A stretch of 42,771 nucleotides of DNA from Indolivaga alginatilytica (GCF_003201355.1 NZ_QICL01000035.1:1-42771); one strand, 5' to 3'; positions 7,437-15,394 are shown, counted from the first letter of the stretch. The notes: a model not told the origin generated them from the sequence alone. Made by a program: numbers and translations.

Positions 7437-8957
7437 ATGATTTTGAATAAATTGAACATACATACAGTCGTTTTACTGGTGCTTTTCGCACTGCTTTCGG
7501 GCAATGTGCAGGCACAGCAAAAGGCACACATCAGCCTGAACAATCAGACTATTGCCAGACAAGGCGACAGCCTGCGGATTGCCCTGACTATACAGGCGAA
7601 AAACGTACAACTCAATAGCGACCAGTCGTTGCGTCTCGAACTCACACTCGAAGATGCCGACAAATGCCTTGTACTGCCCTGTATGATCTATACCGGCAAC
7701 AGACGCTACAAATACGATCGCCGCAACGAACTGCTGGCAGGTAAACCCATGTTTGCGAAAGGATCGGTATACAAAACCATCCGACCGATTGATAAGAACA
7801 CCGCCTATGTTGTCGATTATACCCTGACCATCCCTTACCAAACGTGGATGGATCACGCCTCTATCAATGCCGTACAACTCTTTCACGACTGTTGCAACGA
7901 ATCGGCTATCGCCTCGCAGGTATTAGTGACAGATGTAAACATATCGCCACGCAAACCGATAGAACCGCCAAAAACCGTGTGGACACCCGACCCCAAGGTA
8001 TATACCCAAATGGTCAGTTTCCTGACACCACCTGTCGAAGAAGTAAAGAACCGTGTAGCCACCGTATCGGCAAGGCTCAACTATCCCGTGAACGTTTACA
8101 AGGTATTGCCCGATTTCAAGAATAACCCTGTCGAACTGCAAAAAGTCGATTCGCTTATGCAGACGATCATCGGAACCGACATTATCACACTCGGAGCCAT
8201 GCGTATCACCGGCTATGCCTCACCCGAAGGAACTTACAAATCGAACGAGCTATTGGCACAAAGACGCTCCAAAGGATTCGCCGATTATATAAAAACAAAA
8301 TACCGACTGGGCAAGTTGCCTGTCCATACCGACTGGATAGCCGAAGACTGGGACGGACTCGTAGACCTCGTAAACGACCGTGAAATGTCGTACAAACAAG
8401 AAGTCCTCGATCTCATAGCCGGAACCGATATATTCGATGCACGAGAAAGGAAACTGATGATGATCGGTGGAGGAAACCCGTACAAAGAAATGAAAGCCGA
8501 ACTGTTTCCACTACTACGCCGTATCGAACTGCGTGTCGATTACATTGTAGAGAAGCTATCCGACAGCCGTGCCAAAGAACTCTTGTACACACGCCCCGAA
8601 TTACTTTCGTTGGACGAAATGTACCATGTGGCACTCTATTACGCTATTGGCAGCGAGCAGTACCGCGAAGTCTATGAAATTGCAGCGAAGCAATATCCCA
8701 ACGACCTCATCGCCAACAACAATGCCGCAGCAGCACTCTTGCTGCAAGGCAACACAAAAGAAGCCGCTGCTTATCTCGACAAAATAAAGAATAACCCTCT
8801 GGGATTGATAAACAAAGGAGTAAGTGCCTATATACAGGGCGACTTCGAACAGGCGAAACACCTCTTCGAACAGGCGAAACTAAACGGATACAAAGAAGGA
8901 GACGTAAACCTATTTCTGATACAGCCCCACCTAGCCTCCCCCAAGGGGAGGAACTAG
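7437..8957 (+). CDS. DUF3868/OmpA-like fimbrial accessory protein, C-terminus repeat-encoded
   Basis: A 506-residue exported protein. The signal peptide is about 1-26 (VVLLVLFALLSGNVQA). A DUF3868-like beta domain follows (about 28-170). Then comes an OmpA-like peptidoglycan-contact region (about 215-370) with the typical ITGYASPEGTYKSNELLAQRR, and finally a helical TPR-like region (about 395-490, repeating AAALLLQGNTKEAAAYL and KHLFEQAK). Proteins of this build recur in Bacteroidales Mfa/Fim operons, where they probably help assemble or anchor the fibre. The last 12 or so residues (PHLASPKGRN) and the TAG stop are encoded by a GC-rich palindromic repeat at 8922-8966, so the original end has been replaced. 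The following gene is the FimB/Mfa2-like anchor. Confidence 0.85.
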   Translation: MILNKLNIHTVVLLVLFALLSGNVQAQQKAHISLNNQTIARQGDSLRIALTIQAKNVQLNSDQSLRLELTLEDADKCLVLPCMIYTGNRRYKYDRRNELLAGKPMFAKGSVYKTIRPIDKNTAYVVDYTLTIPYQTWMDHASINAVQLFHDCCNESAIASQVLVTDVNISPRKPIEPPKTVWTPDPKVYTQMVSFLTPPVEEVKNRVATVSARLNYPVNVYKVLPDFKNNPVELQKVDSLMQTIIGTDIITLGAMRITGYASPEGTYKSNELLAQRRSKGFADYIKTKYRLGKLPVHTDWIAEDWDGLVDLVNDREMSYKQEVLDLIAGTDIFDARERKLMMIGGGNPYKEMKAELFPLLRRIELRVDYIVEKLSDSRAKELLYTRPELLSLDEMYHVALYYAIGSEQYREVYEIAAKQYPNDLIANNNAAAALLLQGNTKEAAAYLDKIKNNPLGLINKGVSAYIQGDFEQAKHLFEQAKLNGYKEGDVNLFLIQPHLASPKGRN

Positions 8958-8966
8958 CAAGCCACG
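8922..8966 (-). repeat. GC-rich palindromic repeat forming a gene's 3' end
   Basis: The core CTCCCCCAAGGGGAG is flanked by AGCCCCACCTAG and GCAAGCCACG. Read in reverse it matches the repeat that forms lipoprotein leaders at 12659-12708 and 15347-15394. It supplies the final codons and stop of the DUF3868 gene. Confidence 0.75.
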
Positions 8967-9078
8967 GTAACAGTCAACAGTTTTTCTACTCGTAACTTGT
9001 AACTGCCCACTAGGGCGAAGTAACTTGTAACTAAACAGCGTGTCTGCCCAAAATAAAAAAAGAACGATAAACAGGATA

Positions 9079-10212
9079 ATGATTAAATATATACTAAATA
9101 GAAAGCCCCTCCCAACCTCCCCTAAAGGGAGGAGATTGGCAAGCCCTGATAAGCAATCATCGTGGCTTTGCTCAAAGTCCCCCTTGGGGGGATTGAGGGG
9201 GCTGGGAGGCTGGGTAGGGCTGCTTTTGCTTCTCCTCTTTACCTCCTGCGACATAGACGGCGACATAGAAGTTTGCGAATACAACACCCGCATTATCTAT
9301 CGTTACAACAGGGAAAATACAAGCACCGACAATATACTGCCGATGTATGTACAAACCCTCGATGAATACATCTTCGATGAGCAGGGAGTACTGGTAATGA
9401 TAAACCGCCTGCCCGGCACATCGTGTTTTGGCGAATACGTATCCGAAACCAACCTGCCCGAGGGCAAGTACTCGGTTATCACATGGGGTAACAAGGCGGA
9501 ACCGAGCAAGGTAAACAAAGAGCAGATAGGCGTAACCACCAAACAGGAAATGATGCTTTACCTCGACAATGCCCATACAGCCCTTAAAAGTGCAGCAGCC
9601 GTACAAAGCAACGCCGAACGCCTCTATTACGGATACCGTACATTCACCATCGAAAAATACGGAGTAAGCAAGATAAATGTAGATATGACCCACGCACACT
9701 GCGTACTGAATATAACCGTAAAGTGGAAAAATGCAGCCGAAGCACCCGAAAATACAGGCGATTTTCACCTTATGCTCAGGGATATTGCACCGCAGGAAGC
9801 ATTTGTACCCGAATATACATTCCGTGGCAATACGCTGATGAACTACACACCCGATGTAGACACCTATCAAAAAAGCCCTGCCACCGTGCGGCACAACATA
9901 CCGTTTGTAGATGCTCCCTGTAGCTATATGCTCGACCACCGCACCGTTGCGACGATGAGTTACGAACAGGTGCTCAACGGCGAGTTTATCACCTACCGTC
10001 ACCGTGACCTTTCGCAACCCTTGCTCAGCCTCTATGCAGGAAGCAACCGGCTGATGAAAGAGATAGACCTCCAACGCTTCTTTCAGGATATGGGCATACA
10101 ACTCGATACTAACCTTCGCCAAGAATTCGCAATAGAAATAGTGATTGACGGCGATAAGGTTATGGTAGGATTGGTAAATATTGACGACTGGGAAGAGGGA
10201 GGCATCTTGTAG
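9079..10212 (+). CDS. FimB/Mfa2-family fimbrial anchor lipoprotein
   Basis: A 377-residue lipoprotein of the FimB/Mfa2 class, which caps the base of Bacteroidales type V pili and tethers them to the outer membrane. The lipobox is LFTS-C57. The mature part has family features: a first beta-sandwich with YVQTLDEYIFDEQGVLV and LPEGKYSVITWGN, then YYGYRTFTIEKYGVSKINVDMTHAHCVLNITVKW, and a second domain ending in VMVGLVNIDDWEEGGIL. The leader before the lipobox is abnormally long (about 45 residues before the hydrophobic core) because GC-rich repeats are read through in frame (LPTSPKGRR, WLCSKSPLGGLRGLGGW). ATG 9079 is preferred over the GTG at 9040. It is followed by the fimbrillin gene at 10374. 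Confidence 0.87.
   Translation: MIKYILNRKPLPTSPKGRRLASPDKQSSWLCSKSPLGGLRGLGGWVGLLLLLLFTSCDIDGDIEVCEYNTRIIYRYNRENTSTDNILPMYVQTLDEYIFDEQGVLVMINRLPGTSCFGEYVSETNLPEGKYSVITWGNKAEPSKVNKEQIGVTTKQEMMLYLDNAHTALKSAAAVQSNAERLYYGYRTFTIEKYGVSKINVDMTHAHCVLNITVKWKNAAEAPENTGDFHLMLRDIAPQEAFVPEYTFRGNTLMNYTPDVDTYQKSPATVRHNIPFVDAPCSYMLDHRTVATMSYEQVLNGEFITYRHRDLSQPLLSLYAGSNRLMKEIDLQRFFQDMGIQLDTNLRQEFAIEIVIDGDKVMVGLVNIDDWEEGGIL
9104..9223 (+). repeat. Two GC-rich palindromic repeats translated inside a lipoprotein leader
   Basis: A first unit (about 9104-9145, CTCCCCTAAAGGGAGGAG core) and a second (about 9160-9223, TCGTGGCTTTGCTCAAAG then CCCCCTTGGGGGG and GGGGGCTGGGAGG). Both lie within the coding start of the FimB/Mfa2-like gene and encode most of its pre-lipobox segment. 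Confidence 0.75.
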
Positions 10213-10373
10213 AGGCAGTCAACAGATAACAGATAACAACAGGTAGCAGTAGGGGCAGCGGCTCTGCCCTGCCCAAAACAAAAATGATTTTATTAACTAA
10301 ATAACTAAACGTGAATCGAATTAAAAAACAAACAACTAAACAAGTATTAAGCAACAATTTTAAAACAAAAAAA

Positions 10374-12353
10374 ATGAAGAAGTATTTTAATTTTACACTA
10401 CTGACATTCGCAATTCTACTATTCACAGGATGTAGCAGCGAAGAAGAGATCGCCGACAATGGCGGTGTCCCAAGCCTCAAAGGTACACTTACCTTTGTGC
10501 TGCCTATGGCTAAAGGAGCAACAACCTATGCTATAGCAACCACCAATGAGAACAAACTGGATATTCCCGGTATGAAAATTTACATGTTCAGCGATGCTGC
10601 CGATCCTGTATTGGAGAAAGTATATAGCGGTGCTGATATAGTAAGCGGATCGAATGGAACAAACGCAACTGCATCTATTACAGTTCCCGAAGGAGTAAGC
10701 GGTAACAAAACATTTTATTTCGCAGGCAACACCGCCACCGTACAAGGTACGGCAACCAACCAACTTGGTACAACTGCTGAGGGTATGTTATTATCGGTAT
10801 TCTCTAAATTGATAACTGACAACCAACTTGCACCGGCTCATCTGTCGTCTGCCAACGGACTGTTACTTACAGGTAAAAGTGCAACTATCAACGTAGCAAG
10901 TACAGCAAGTGCTAATGTAAGCCTAAAACGCCGTGTAGCACGTTTCGATGTGGATAATACAACTTCTGCCTCGAACGTAACAATCAAAGAAATATTGATC
11001 TACAATGCTAACCTTGCAGGCTATGTCTTTGAAAACCCCACTCCTGACATTGCTGCAAATTTAACAAAAGGCGATTTAACTAAAATCACATATACAGGAC
11101 AAACAAATGCCAATACAGGAATAACCGAGAGCGTATTCTACCTGTATCCTACCGTAGTAGGTTCAACTACAACAATCATACAGTTGGTAACTGATGTAAA
11201 AGGAACAGAAAAGATTTTTACAGTAAAAGCGGCAGATATTTTGCCAAACAAACGCTATTTTATTAAAGCAAAAGAGAATAACGGTATTGAGTTCGTATTG
11301 GAAGTGGCTGACTGGGAAAGTGCTGGTGATTTAGAAACAGAAGTACAAGGTGCTGTAGGTTTCTCTAACGTTGCGTCATCTGATCTTACGGGATGGAATG
11401 CAAATACTTATATGTTTGACGCTACCAACAATGGAACAACAATTACATTAGACGTAGCAACGCCAAGTTCAAAAGGGGCGGAATTTGAAATAGTAAATAC
11501 GCTGGGAAGCTTTCCGGGCATAACAACAGAAACGACATCGACTCCTGCATTAACATATGCAGCTTCTTACAAACAGGGAGTGAAAATTACTATACCTAAA
11601 TATGAAGGAACAGATGATTTGACTGTTGAAATTCGTATCAAGGACAAGGCAAATCCTAAATTGTATGCTACAGTAGTGGTGTATTCAGATAAAACGGGGA
11701 CGTATTATCCGGGAACAACTCTTAAACCAGTTGTAGTGGCTGGTGTAACTTGGGCTCCGGTAAATGTGGGGGCAACAACTGATGATGCTACAGTATTGAA
11801 TTTGGCTTCAACTGGTTATTATTATCAGTGGGGAAGAAATTCTTTTAAAGGAGCATCTTCAAATTTAACAAATACAATAGCTGGACCTTTAGGTTATGAT
11901 GAAGCAAATAATTCAACTCAATTTATTTCACGAGCAGATAATATCAATGGTGACTGGTTAAAGAAAGATGATTCAAAATATACTGATAGAGCTAGCTTAT
12001 GGACTACTGGAGCAACATCTCCATGTCCTGCTGGATGGTCAGTACCAACAGTTTCACAATTAGATTTATTGAATAAATCTGCACTTGTTTCTATTACAGG
12101 AAATACAGAAAAGAAACGCAATGAAATAAAAGATAAAACTACTAATGCCATAATTTATCTTCCTTTTGGTGGAGCAATTATGCCTAATGGAGGAGCTACA
12201 TGGCTAGGTACAGGTGCTATGCTTTGGTCATCAACACCTGCGATAACTGCTTCAAAAACTAATGGTCAGATGTTACTTTCTGGTGGAGCAACACCTAAGA
12301 TAATAGAAACTCCAGTTTCATACGGAGCTCCTATCCGTTGTGTAAAAAACTAA
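10374..12353 (+). CDS. Fimbrillin-like lipoprotein with C-terminal FISUMP-like domain
   Basis: A 659-residue exported lipoprotein (lipobox LLFTGC, Cys near 21). Residues about 30-350 look like a FimA/Mfa1-type fimbrillin: a repeated beta-sandwich with FDVDNTTSASNVTIKEILIYNA, YLYPTV, and a closing FVLEVADWES that matches the C-terminal strand of fimbrillins. The last ~190 residues (GVTWAPVNVGATT ... YYYQWGRNSF ... LWTTGATSPCPAGWSVPT ... ATWLGTGAMLWSST ... APIRCVKN) match the Fibrobacter-succinogenes-major-paralogue (FISUMP) domain, often found on large surface proteins. The DNA for roughly the last 1 kb is visibly richer in A/T-ending codons than the first part, which points to a swapped C-terminal module. 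It may be a tip or adhesive subunit. ATG 10374 is chosen because it begins a clean lipoprotein signal; an in-frame upstream start at 10311 is not needed. Confidence 0.82.
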   Translation: MKKYFNFTLLTFAILLFTGCSSEEEIADNGGVPSLKGTLTFVLPMAKGATTYAIATTNENKLDIPGMKIYMFSDAADPVLEKVYSGADIVSGSNGTNATASITVPEGVSGNKTFYFAGNTATVQGTATNQLGTTAEGMLLSVFSKLITDNQLAPAHLSSANGLLLTGKSATINVASTASANVSLKRRVARFDVDNTTSASNVTIKEILIYNANLAGYVFENPTPDIAANLTKGDLTKITYTGQTNANTGITESVFYLYPTVVGSTTTIIQLVTDVKGTEKIFTVKAADILPNKRYFIKAKENNGIEFVLEVADWESAGDLETEVQGAVGFSNVASSDLTGWNANTYMFDATNNGTTITLDVATPSSKGAEFEIVNTLGSFPGITTETTSTPALTYAASYKQGVKITIPKYEGTDDLTVEIRIKDKANPKLYATVVVYSDKTGTYYPGTTLKPVVVAGVTWAPVNVGATTDDATVLNLASTGYYYQWGRNSFKGASSNLTNTIAGPLGYDEANNSTQFISRADNINGDWLKKDDSKYTDRASLWTTGATSPCPAGWSVPTVSQLDLLNKSALVSITGNTEKKRNEIKDKTTNAIIYLPFGGAIMPNGGATWLGTGAMLWSSTPAITASKTNGQMLLSGGATPKIIETPVSYGAPIRCVKN

Positions 12354-12381
12354 TTTATACTTGTAATACACTATCATATCA

Positions 12382-12415
12382 AACAGGTGGGTGCTTTCCA
12401 CTCACCTGTTTTTTT
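12382..12415 (+). terminator. Intrinsic terminator after the FISUMP fimbrillin
   Basis: AACAGGTGGGTG pairs with CACTCACCTGTT around a short loop (CTTTC), followed by seven T. It is a strong rho-independent terminator, so the first pilus transcript probably ends here. Confidence 0.8.
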
Positions 12416-12554
12416 CAACAAATACAATAGGGTATTATTCGCCCTGCCGCAAGGCAAAAGTGATAAAAGGGTAGCCCCCGGGCGACTTTTTGAGCAAGCC
12501 ACGATAGGCTATTAAAATAGGAAATAAAATGTACTGCAAGGTACTCAATATATA

Positions 12555-12597
12555 GCAGCCCCCTGAATCCCCCAAGGGGGACTTAAGAGCAAAGACA
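12555..12597 (-). repeat. GC-rich palindromic repeat (CCCCCAAGGGGG type)
   Basis: GCAGCCCCCTGAATCCCCCA then AGGGGGACTTAAGAGCAAAG. Close copies are at 13891-13956, 14034-14080 and 14782-14821, and a decayed one at about 12472-12508. This copy is intergenic, directly upstream of the lipoprotein gene at 12619. Confidence 0.7.
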
Positions 12598-12600
12598 ACA

Positions 12601-12708
12601 AATTAATTGAAGGAAAAAATGACAACAAAAAATAGAACCACATTAAGAGATACCCTCTTTCGTGGCATTGCCAAGTTCCTCCCTTTTGGGGAGGCTAGGT
12701 GGGGCTGG
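12601..12708 (+). repeat. Duplicated lipoprotein-leader segment, copy 1
   Basis: About 105 bases covering the ribosome-binding region (TTGAAGGAAAA), the start codon and the GC-rich repeat TCCTCCCTTTTGGGGAGGCT. The same block recurs at 14829-14955 and 15266-15394. It encodes the first 30 residues of the lipoprotein at 12619-13665. Confidence 0.72.
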
Positions 12709-13665
12709 GTGTTATTACTGTTGCTCCTCGTCTCATGCAGCCACGATGACGATAATGCCGTTATTCCCCCTGCCGGGACAGCAAAAACCACGCAGTTGCA
12801 ACTCTCTTTCGGTGGAGCATCTACATACACCACGCCTGCCACCGAGAACGAAAAGAAACTGGGATCTATCGCCATCTTTGTACAAGTAGGTACTAGTGAG
12901 ACGTTCAGTTCGCACTTCACAACCAAAGATCAATTGATTAATAACATCTTCACAATCGATATACAAGCGGATAACCTGTCGGCAGCCGCTCAAATTATTG
13001 TAATAGCCAACTACAAAGAAAACGGCATATCAGACAGTCAGCTTTCGCTAACGCATACCCTTGACGACCTCCAAAGTTTCCAAACCCCTGCCATTGCCAA
13101 CAATGGATCGATGCCGGGTTATCCACTAAACGAACGCCCCCTACTGATGTATTACACCCAGAGTTTCGAGAATCTGCAAACCTACATCGAAACCAATGGC
13201 AAAATAACCGTCAACCTCAAACGCATGGCTGCACGGGTGGATGTGATAGACAATACAGAAACAAATACCGGACTATTCGGGTTGTATTCGGCACAGGTAA
13301 TCAATCCCAAATCGGCGACCTATCTTTTGCCCAACAATACAACAACGAATATAGCAGCAATAATGCCCCTCGTAGATTTTCTGCCCGTAACCACAGTTAC
13401 CCCAACCGCAACCGACAAGAGAATAACGCTCTACACCTACGAATGTGGCGAAAGCCATTTGCCCACGGTACAGGTGGTTTACCAACTGATAAGCACAGGC
13501 GAAAAATTCATGAGAGATTTTCCAATCACAACTAAAGAGAGTGTCCCGGTCGCTTCCATCAAGCGTAACAGCTATTACGAAGTGTATTCCACACCACCCT
13601 CTGTTCTTATTCTTGATCCTGGAGATTGGGATGAGGAAGACGAAGAGTGGGTAGCAATTCCATAA
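12619..13665 (+). CDS. Fimbrillin-like (Mfa-like) lipoprotein with repeat-encoded leader
   Basis: A 348-residue lipoprotein. The leader contains RGIAKFLPFGEARWG at residues 15-29, read from a GC-rich palindromic repeat, followed by the hydrophobic core VLLLLLLVS and lipid Cys40. The mature part has fimbrillin-type signatures: IIVIANYKENGISD, LLMYYTQSFENL, a KITVNLKRMAARVDVID strand (typical of Mfa-like subunits) and a final strand ending in ILDPGDWDEEDEEW. It is probably an accessory or minor pilin of the first module. The ATG at 12619 follows GAAGGAAAAA. The strong terminator at 12382-12415 lies between it and the FISUMP fimbrillin, so it is likely transcribed separately. Confidence 0.78.
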   Translation: MTTKNRTTLRDTLFRGIAKFLPFGEARWGWVLLLLLLVSCSHDDDNAVIPPAGTAKTTQLQLSFGGASTYTTPATENEKKLGSIAIFVQVGTSETFSSHFTTKDQLINNIFTIDIQADNLSAAAQIIVIANYKENGISDSQLSLTHTLDDLQSFQTPAIANNGSMPGYPLNERPLLMYYTQSFENLQTYIETNGKITVNLKRMAARVDVIDNTETNTGLFGLYSAQVINPKSATYLLPNNTTTNIAAIMPLVDFLPVTTVTPTATDKRITLYTYECGESHLPTVQVVYQLISTGEKFMRDFPITTKESVPVASIKRNSYYEVYSTPPSVLILDPGDWDEEDEEWVAIP

Positions 13666-13710
13666 CATCCCTGAGCAGCGGCTCAGAACAACAAAGAAGA
13701 ACAGATAGCA

Positions 13711-13782
13711 GATAATTGTTGACTGATAACTGATAACTGATAACTGTTGACTGTTGACTGATAACTGTTGACTGCTAACTGA
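13711..13782. repeat. Heptamer array (TAACTGA/TTGACTG units)
   Basis: About ten imperfect 7-base units such as TGATAAC and TGTTGAC occur in a row. They fill much of the 13666-13981 gap together with the possible hairpin at 13824-13857 and the GC-rich repeats at 13891-13956. No gene is visible there. Confidence 0.7.
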
Positions 13783-13823
13783 AATAATATACAATGAGGC
13801 ACTGTCAGCCTACCCTTTTTCAT

Positions 13824-13857
13824 AAAAGGAGGCTTTGTCCTTCGGCTTCCTCTTTTA
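13824..13857 (+). terminator. Possible hairpin terminator
   Basis: AAAAGGAGGC pairs imperfectly with GCTTCCTCTTTT around a TTTGTCCTTCG loop, and T-rich sequence follows. It would close transcription from the lipoprotein gene at 12619. Confidence 0.35.
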
Positions 13858-13890
13858 CATTTTTTGTGGGAGCCGATTAGGAGAAGAATA

Positions 13891-13956
13891 GCAGCCCCCT
13901 GAATCCCCCAGTAGCCCCCTGAATCCCCCAAGGGGGACTTTGAGCAAAGCCACGAT
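13891..13956 (-). repeat. Tandem pair of GC-rich palindromic repeats
   Basis: Two directly repeated AGCCCCCTGAATCCCCCA units, the second continuing into AGGGGGACTTTGAGCAAAGC and CACGAT. The partial duplication suggests slippage or nested insertion. Confidence 0.72.
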
Positions 13957-13981
13957 AATGAGTGTATAATAGAAAAGAAAT

Positions 13982-14620
13982 ATGACAACAAACGATAGTA
14001 ATAAAAGAAAACAACAGCTACCTATATCGCCCAGTAGCCCCCTCAATCCCCCCAAGGGGGACTTAAGAGCAAAGCCACGAAAACAGGGCATCGCCAATCC
14101 CTCCCCCTCGGGGAGGCTAGGAGGGGCTCATTCTTCCCCTTCGGGGAGGTCAGGTGGGGCTGAGAGGCTAGGAGGGGCTGCTTACACCGATATAATAACA
14201 ACCTATCTCAATAATAACAATATCCCTTTCTGCCGTCAGGGAGTGAATAAACCCCTCTGTATCCTGTTCGAAATAGGCACTGCCACTATCTATTGCCTTT
14301 TCGACATCACAGAAAAAATGATTATGAACTGGTCGCTACTCTCGTGGGCAGTACCCGAGTCACGAAAAGCCGCAATCACGAACCTGCTTACAGGCATAAA
14401 TTCGGGTCTGAAAGACGGGATGTTCTGCGTGGATGAGCAGACAGGATGCGTTGCCTTTAGCCGCACCTATATGCCACCGCAGGACAAAGCCCCTGACCGT
14501 CAGTCGATCGAAAACTTTTGTCGCGACGTACTCGAGGCGATGCCCCTCTATCACGATAAGATATGGAATATCGCTTTCGGCAGTAAGAATATGCGCTACA
14601 AGGCAAACGTAGCAAGGTAA
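13982..14620 (+). CDS. YbjN-like protein with repeat-derived N-terminus
   Basis: A 212-residue protein. Residues about 65-210 fit the YbjN (bacterial sensory transduction regulator) fold: a first helix TDIITTYLNNNNI, strands LCILFEIGTATIYCLFDI, the helix SRKAAITNLLTGINSGLKDG, the hallmark MFCVDEQTGCVAFSRTY, and the last helix QSIENFCRDVLEAMPLYHDKIW. Such proteins act in the cytoplasm, often as chaperone-like or regulatory factors, and their role is poorly defined. Residues about 12-62 (SPSSPLNPPKGDL, then SPSGRLGGAHSSPSGRSGG) are translated from at least three GC-rich palindromic repeats and are probably disordered. The true ancestral start may have been nearer residue 60. Its place inside the pilus cluster is unexplained. 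Confidence 0.68.
   Translation: MTTNDSNKRKQQLPISPSSPLNPPKGDLRAKPRKQGIANPSPSGRLGGAHSSPSGRSGGAERLGGAAYTDIITTYLNNNNIPFCRQGVNKPLCILFEIGTATIYCLFDITEKMIMNWSLLSWAVPESRKAAITNLLTGINSGLKDGMFCVDEQTGCVAFSRTYMPPQDKAPDRQSIENFCRDVLEAMPLYHDKIWNIAFGSKNMRYKANVAR
14034..14180 (+). repeat. Cluster of GC-rich palindromic repeats inside a coding start
   Basis: One CCCCCCAAGGGGG-type unit (14034-14080) is followed by units with CTCCCCCTCGGGGAGG (about 14100) and CCCCTTCGGGGAGG (about 14136), then AGGCTAGGAGGGGCTG. All are read in frame in the YbjN-like gene without creating a stop. Confidence 0.75.
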
Positions 14621-14740
14621 AGGTACGGATTAATTAAACTTATATAAAGAATGTGCCAGGTCAGTAGACTCGGCAGATGTGTAGTTTTGTAAAGTTTGTG
14701 TTAAAGGAGATTGGTGAGCAGTGATGCACGCCAGTCTTTA

Positions 14741-14821
14741 CCCCACCTCCCCAATCGGGGAGGATATAGGGGTCACTAATACAGCCCCCTGAATCCCCCG
14801 AAGGAGGACTTAAGAGCAAAG
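14741..14821. repeat. Intergenic GC-rich palindromic repeats
   Basis: CCCCACCTCCCCAATCGGGG with AGGATATAGGGG (14741-14772), then AGCCCCCTGAATCCCCCGAA with GGAGGACTTAAGAGCAAAG (14782-14821). They lie in the 14621-15305 stretch, which holds repeats and a leader remnant but no intact gene. Confidence 0.7.
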
Positions 14822-14833
14822 ACAACAAATTAA

Positions 14834-15079
14834 TTGAAAGAAGTAAAGACAACAAAAGATAAAATAGTGACAACAATAAATAGATACACATTCATAAAGA
14901 TCCTCTCTCGTGGCATCGCCAAGTTCCTCCCCTTTGGGGAGGCTAGGAGGGGCTACTCTCAAGGCTTTGCCAGGTTCCTCCCCTTTGGGGAGGTCGGGAG
15001 AGGTGCAGCTAAAGTAATAAAAAGGTCTGCGACCTTATATACGCAATTTCAGGTGACAGAATTGTGTAATTCTATATAA
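14834..15079 (+). pseudogene. Orphan copy of a lipoprotein leader, not a functional gene
   Basis: An 81-codon frame whose first 40 residues nearly repeat the N-terminus of the C11 protease at 15306 (TTINRxTFIKILSRGIAK, FLPFGEAR), followed by a second GC-rich repeat (ARFLPFGEVGRG). There is no hydrophobic core and no lipobox. It then runs into the inverted-repeat element at 15005-15212. The DNA at 14829-14955 is nearly the same as at 15266-15394, so this is most simply a duplicated 5' region left without a body. Confidence 0.6.
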
Positions 15080-15212
15080 TTTGTAATAAAAACAGGCGGT
15101 ATCAAGGTAGTGATTATATGGATGCCTCCGATAGTCTCCCCAACCCTTTCTGTAGTCGTGAAAGGGAAGGGGAAAACTTAAGGTTGCAGACCTTTTTATT
15201 GCTTTGGCTGGG
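15005..15212. repeat. Roughly 208 bp inverted-repeat (MITE-like) element
   Basis: The left arm AGCTAAAGTAATAAAAAGG with TCTGCGACCTT (about 15005-15037) and the right arm AAGGTTGCAGACC with TTTTTATTGCTTTGGCT (about 15179-15212) are complementary at roughly 27 of 30 positions. The interior has no gene. It is unrelated to the elements at 580 and 3271. Confidence 0.5.
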
Positions 15213-15265
15213 CATAATAACTAGAGATAGTTATTGCTGATAAAACATCGCATTAAATAGTTAGC

Positions 15266-15394
15266 ATTAATTGAAGGAAAGTAAAGACAACAAAAGATAA
15301 AACAAATGACAACAATAAATAGATCTACATTCATAAAGATCCTCTCTCGTGGCATCGCCAAGTTCCTCCCTTTTGGGGAGGCTAGGTGGGGCTC
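15266..15394 (+). repeat. Duplicated lipoprotein-leader segment, copy 3
   Basis: This repeats the block at 14829-14955 with few differences, including AGTAAAGACAACAAAAGATA, the start codon region and the GC-rich palindrome CCTCCCTTTTGGGGAGG. It gives the C11 protease its first 30 codons. Confidence 0.75.

Noticed and set aside
9172-10122. A 316-codon minus-strand open frame
   Set aside because: It is the antisense of the FimB/Mfa2-like gene, is Cys/Tyr/Val rich, and has no homologous pattern.
13711-13782. Regular short repeats that could be taken for a CRISPR array
   Set aside because: The unit is 7 bases with no spacers of constant length and no cas genes nearby.
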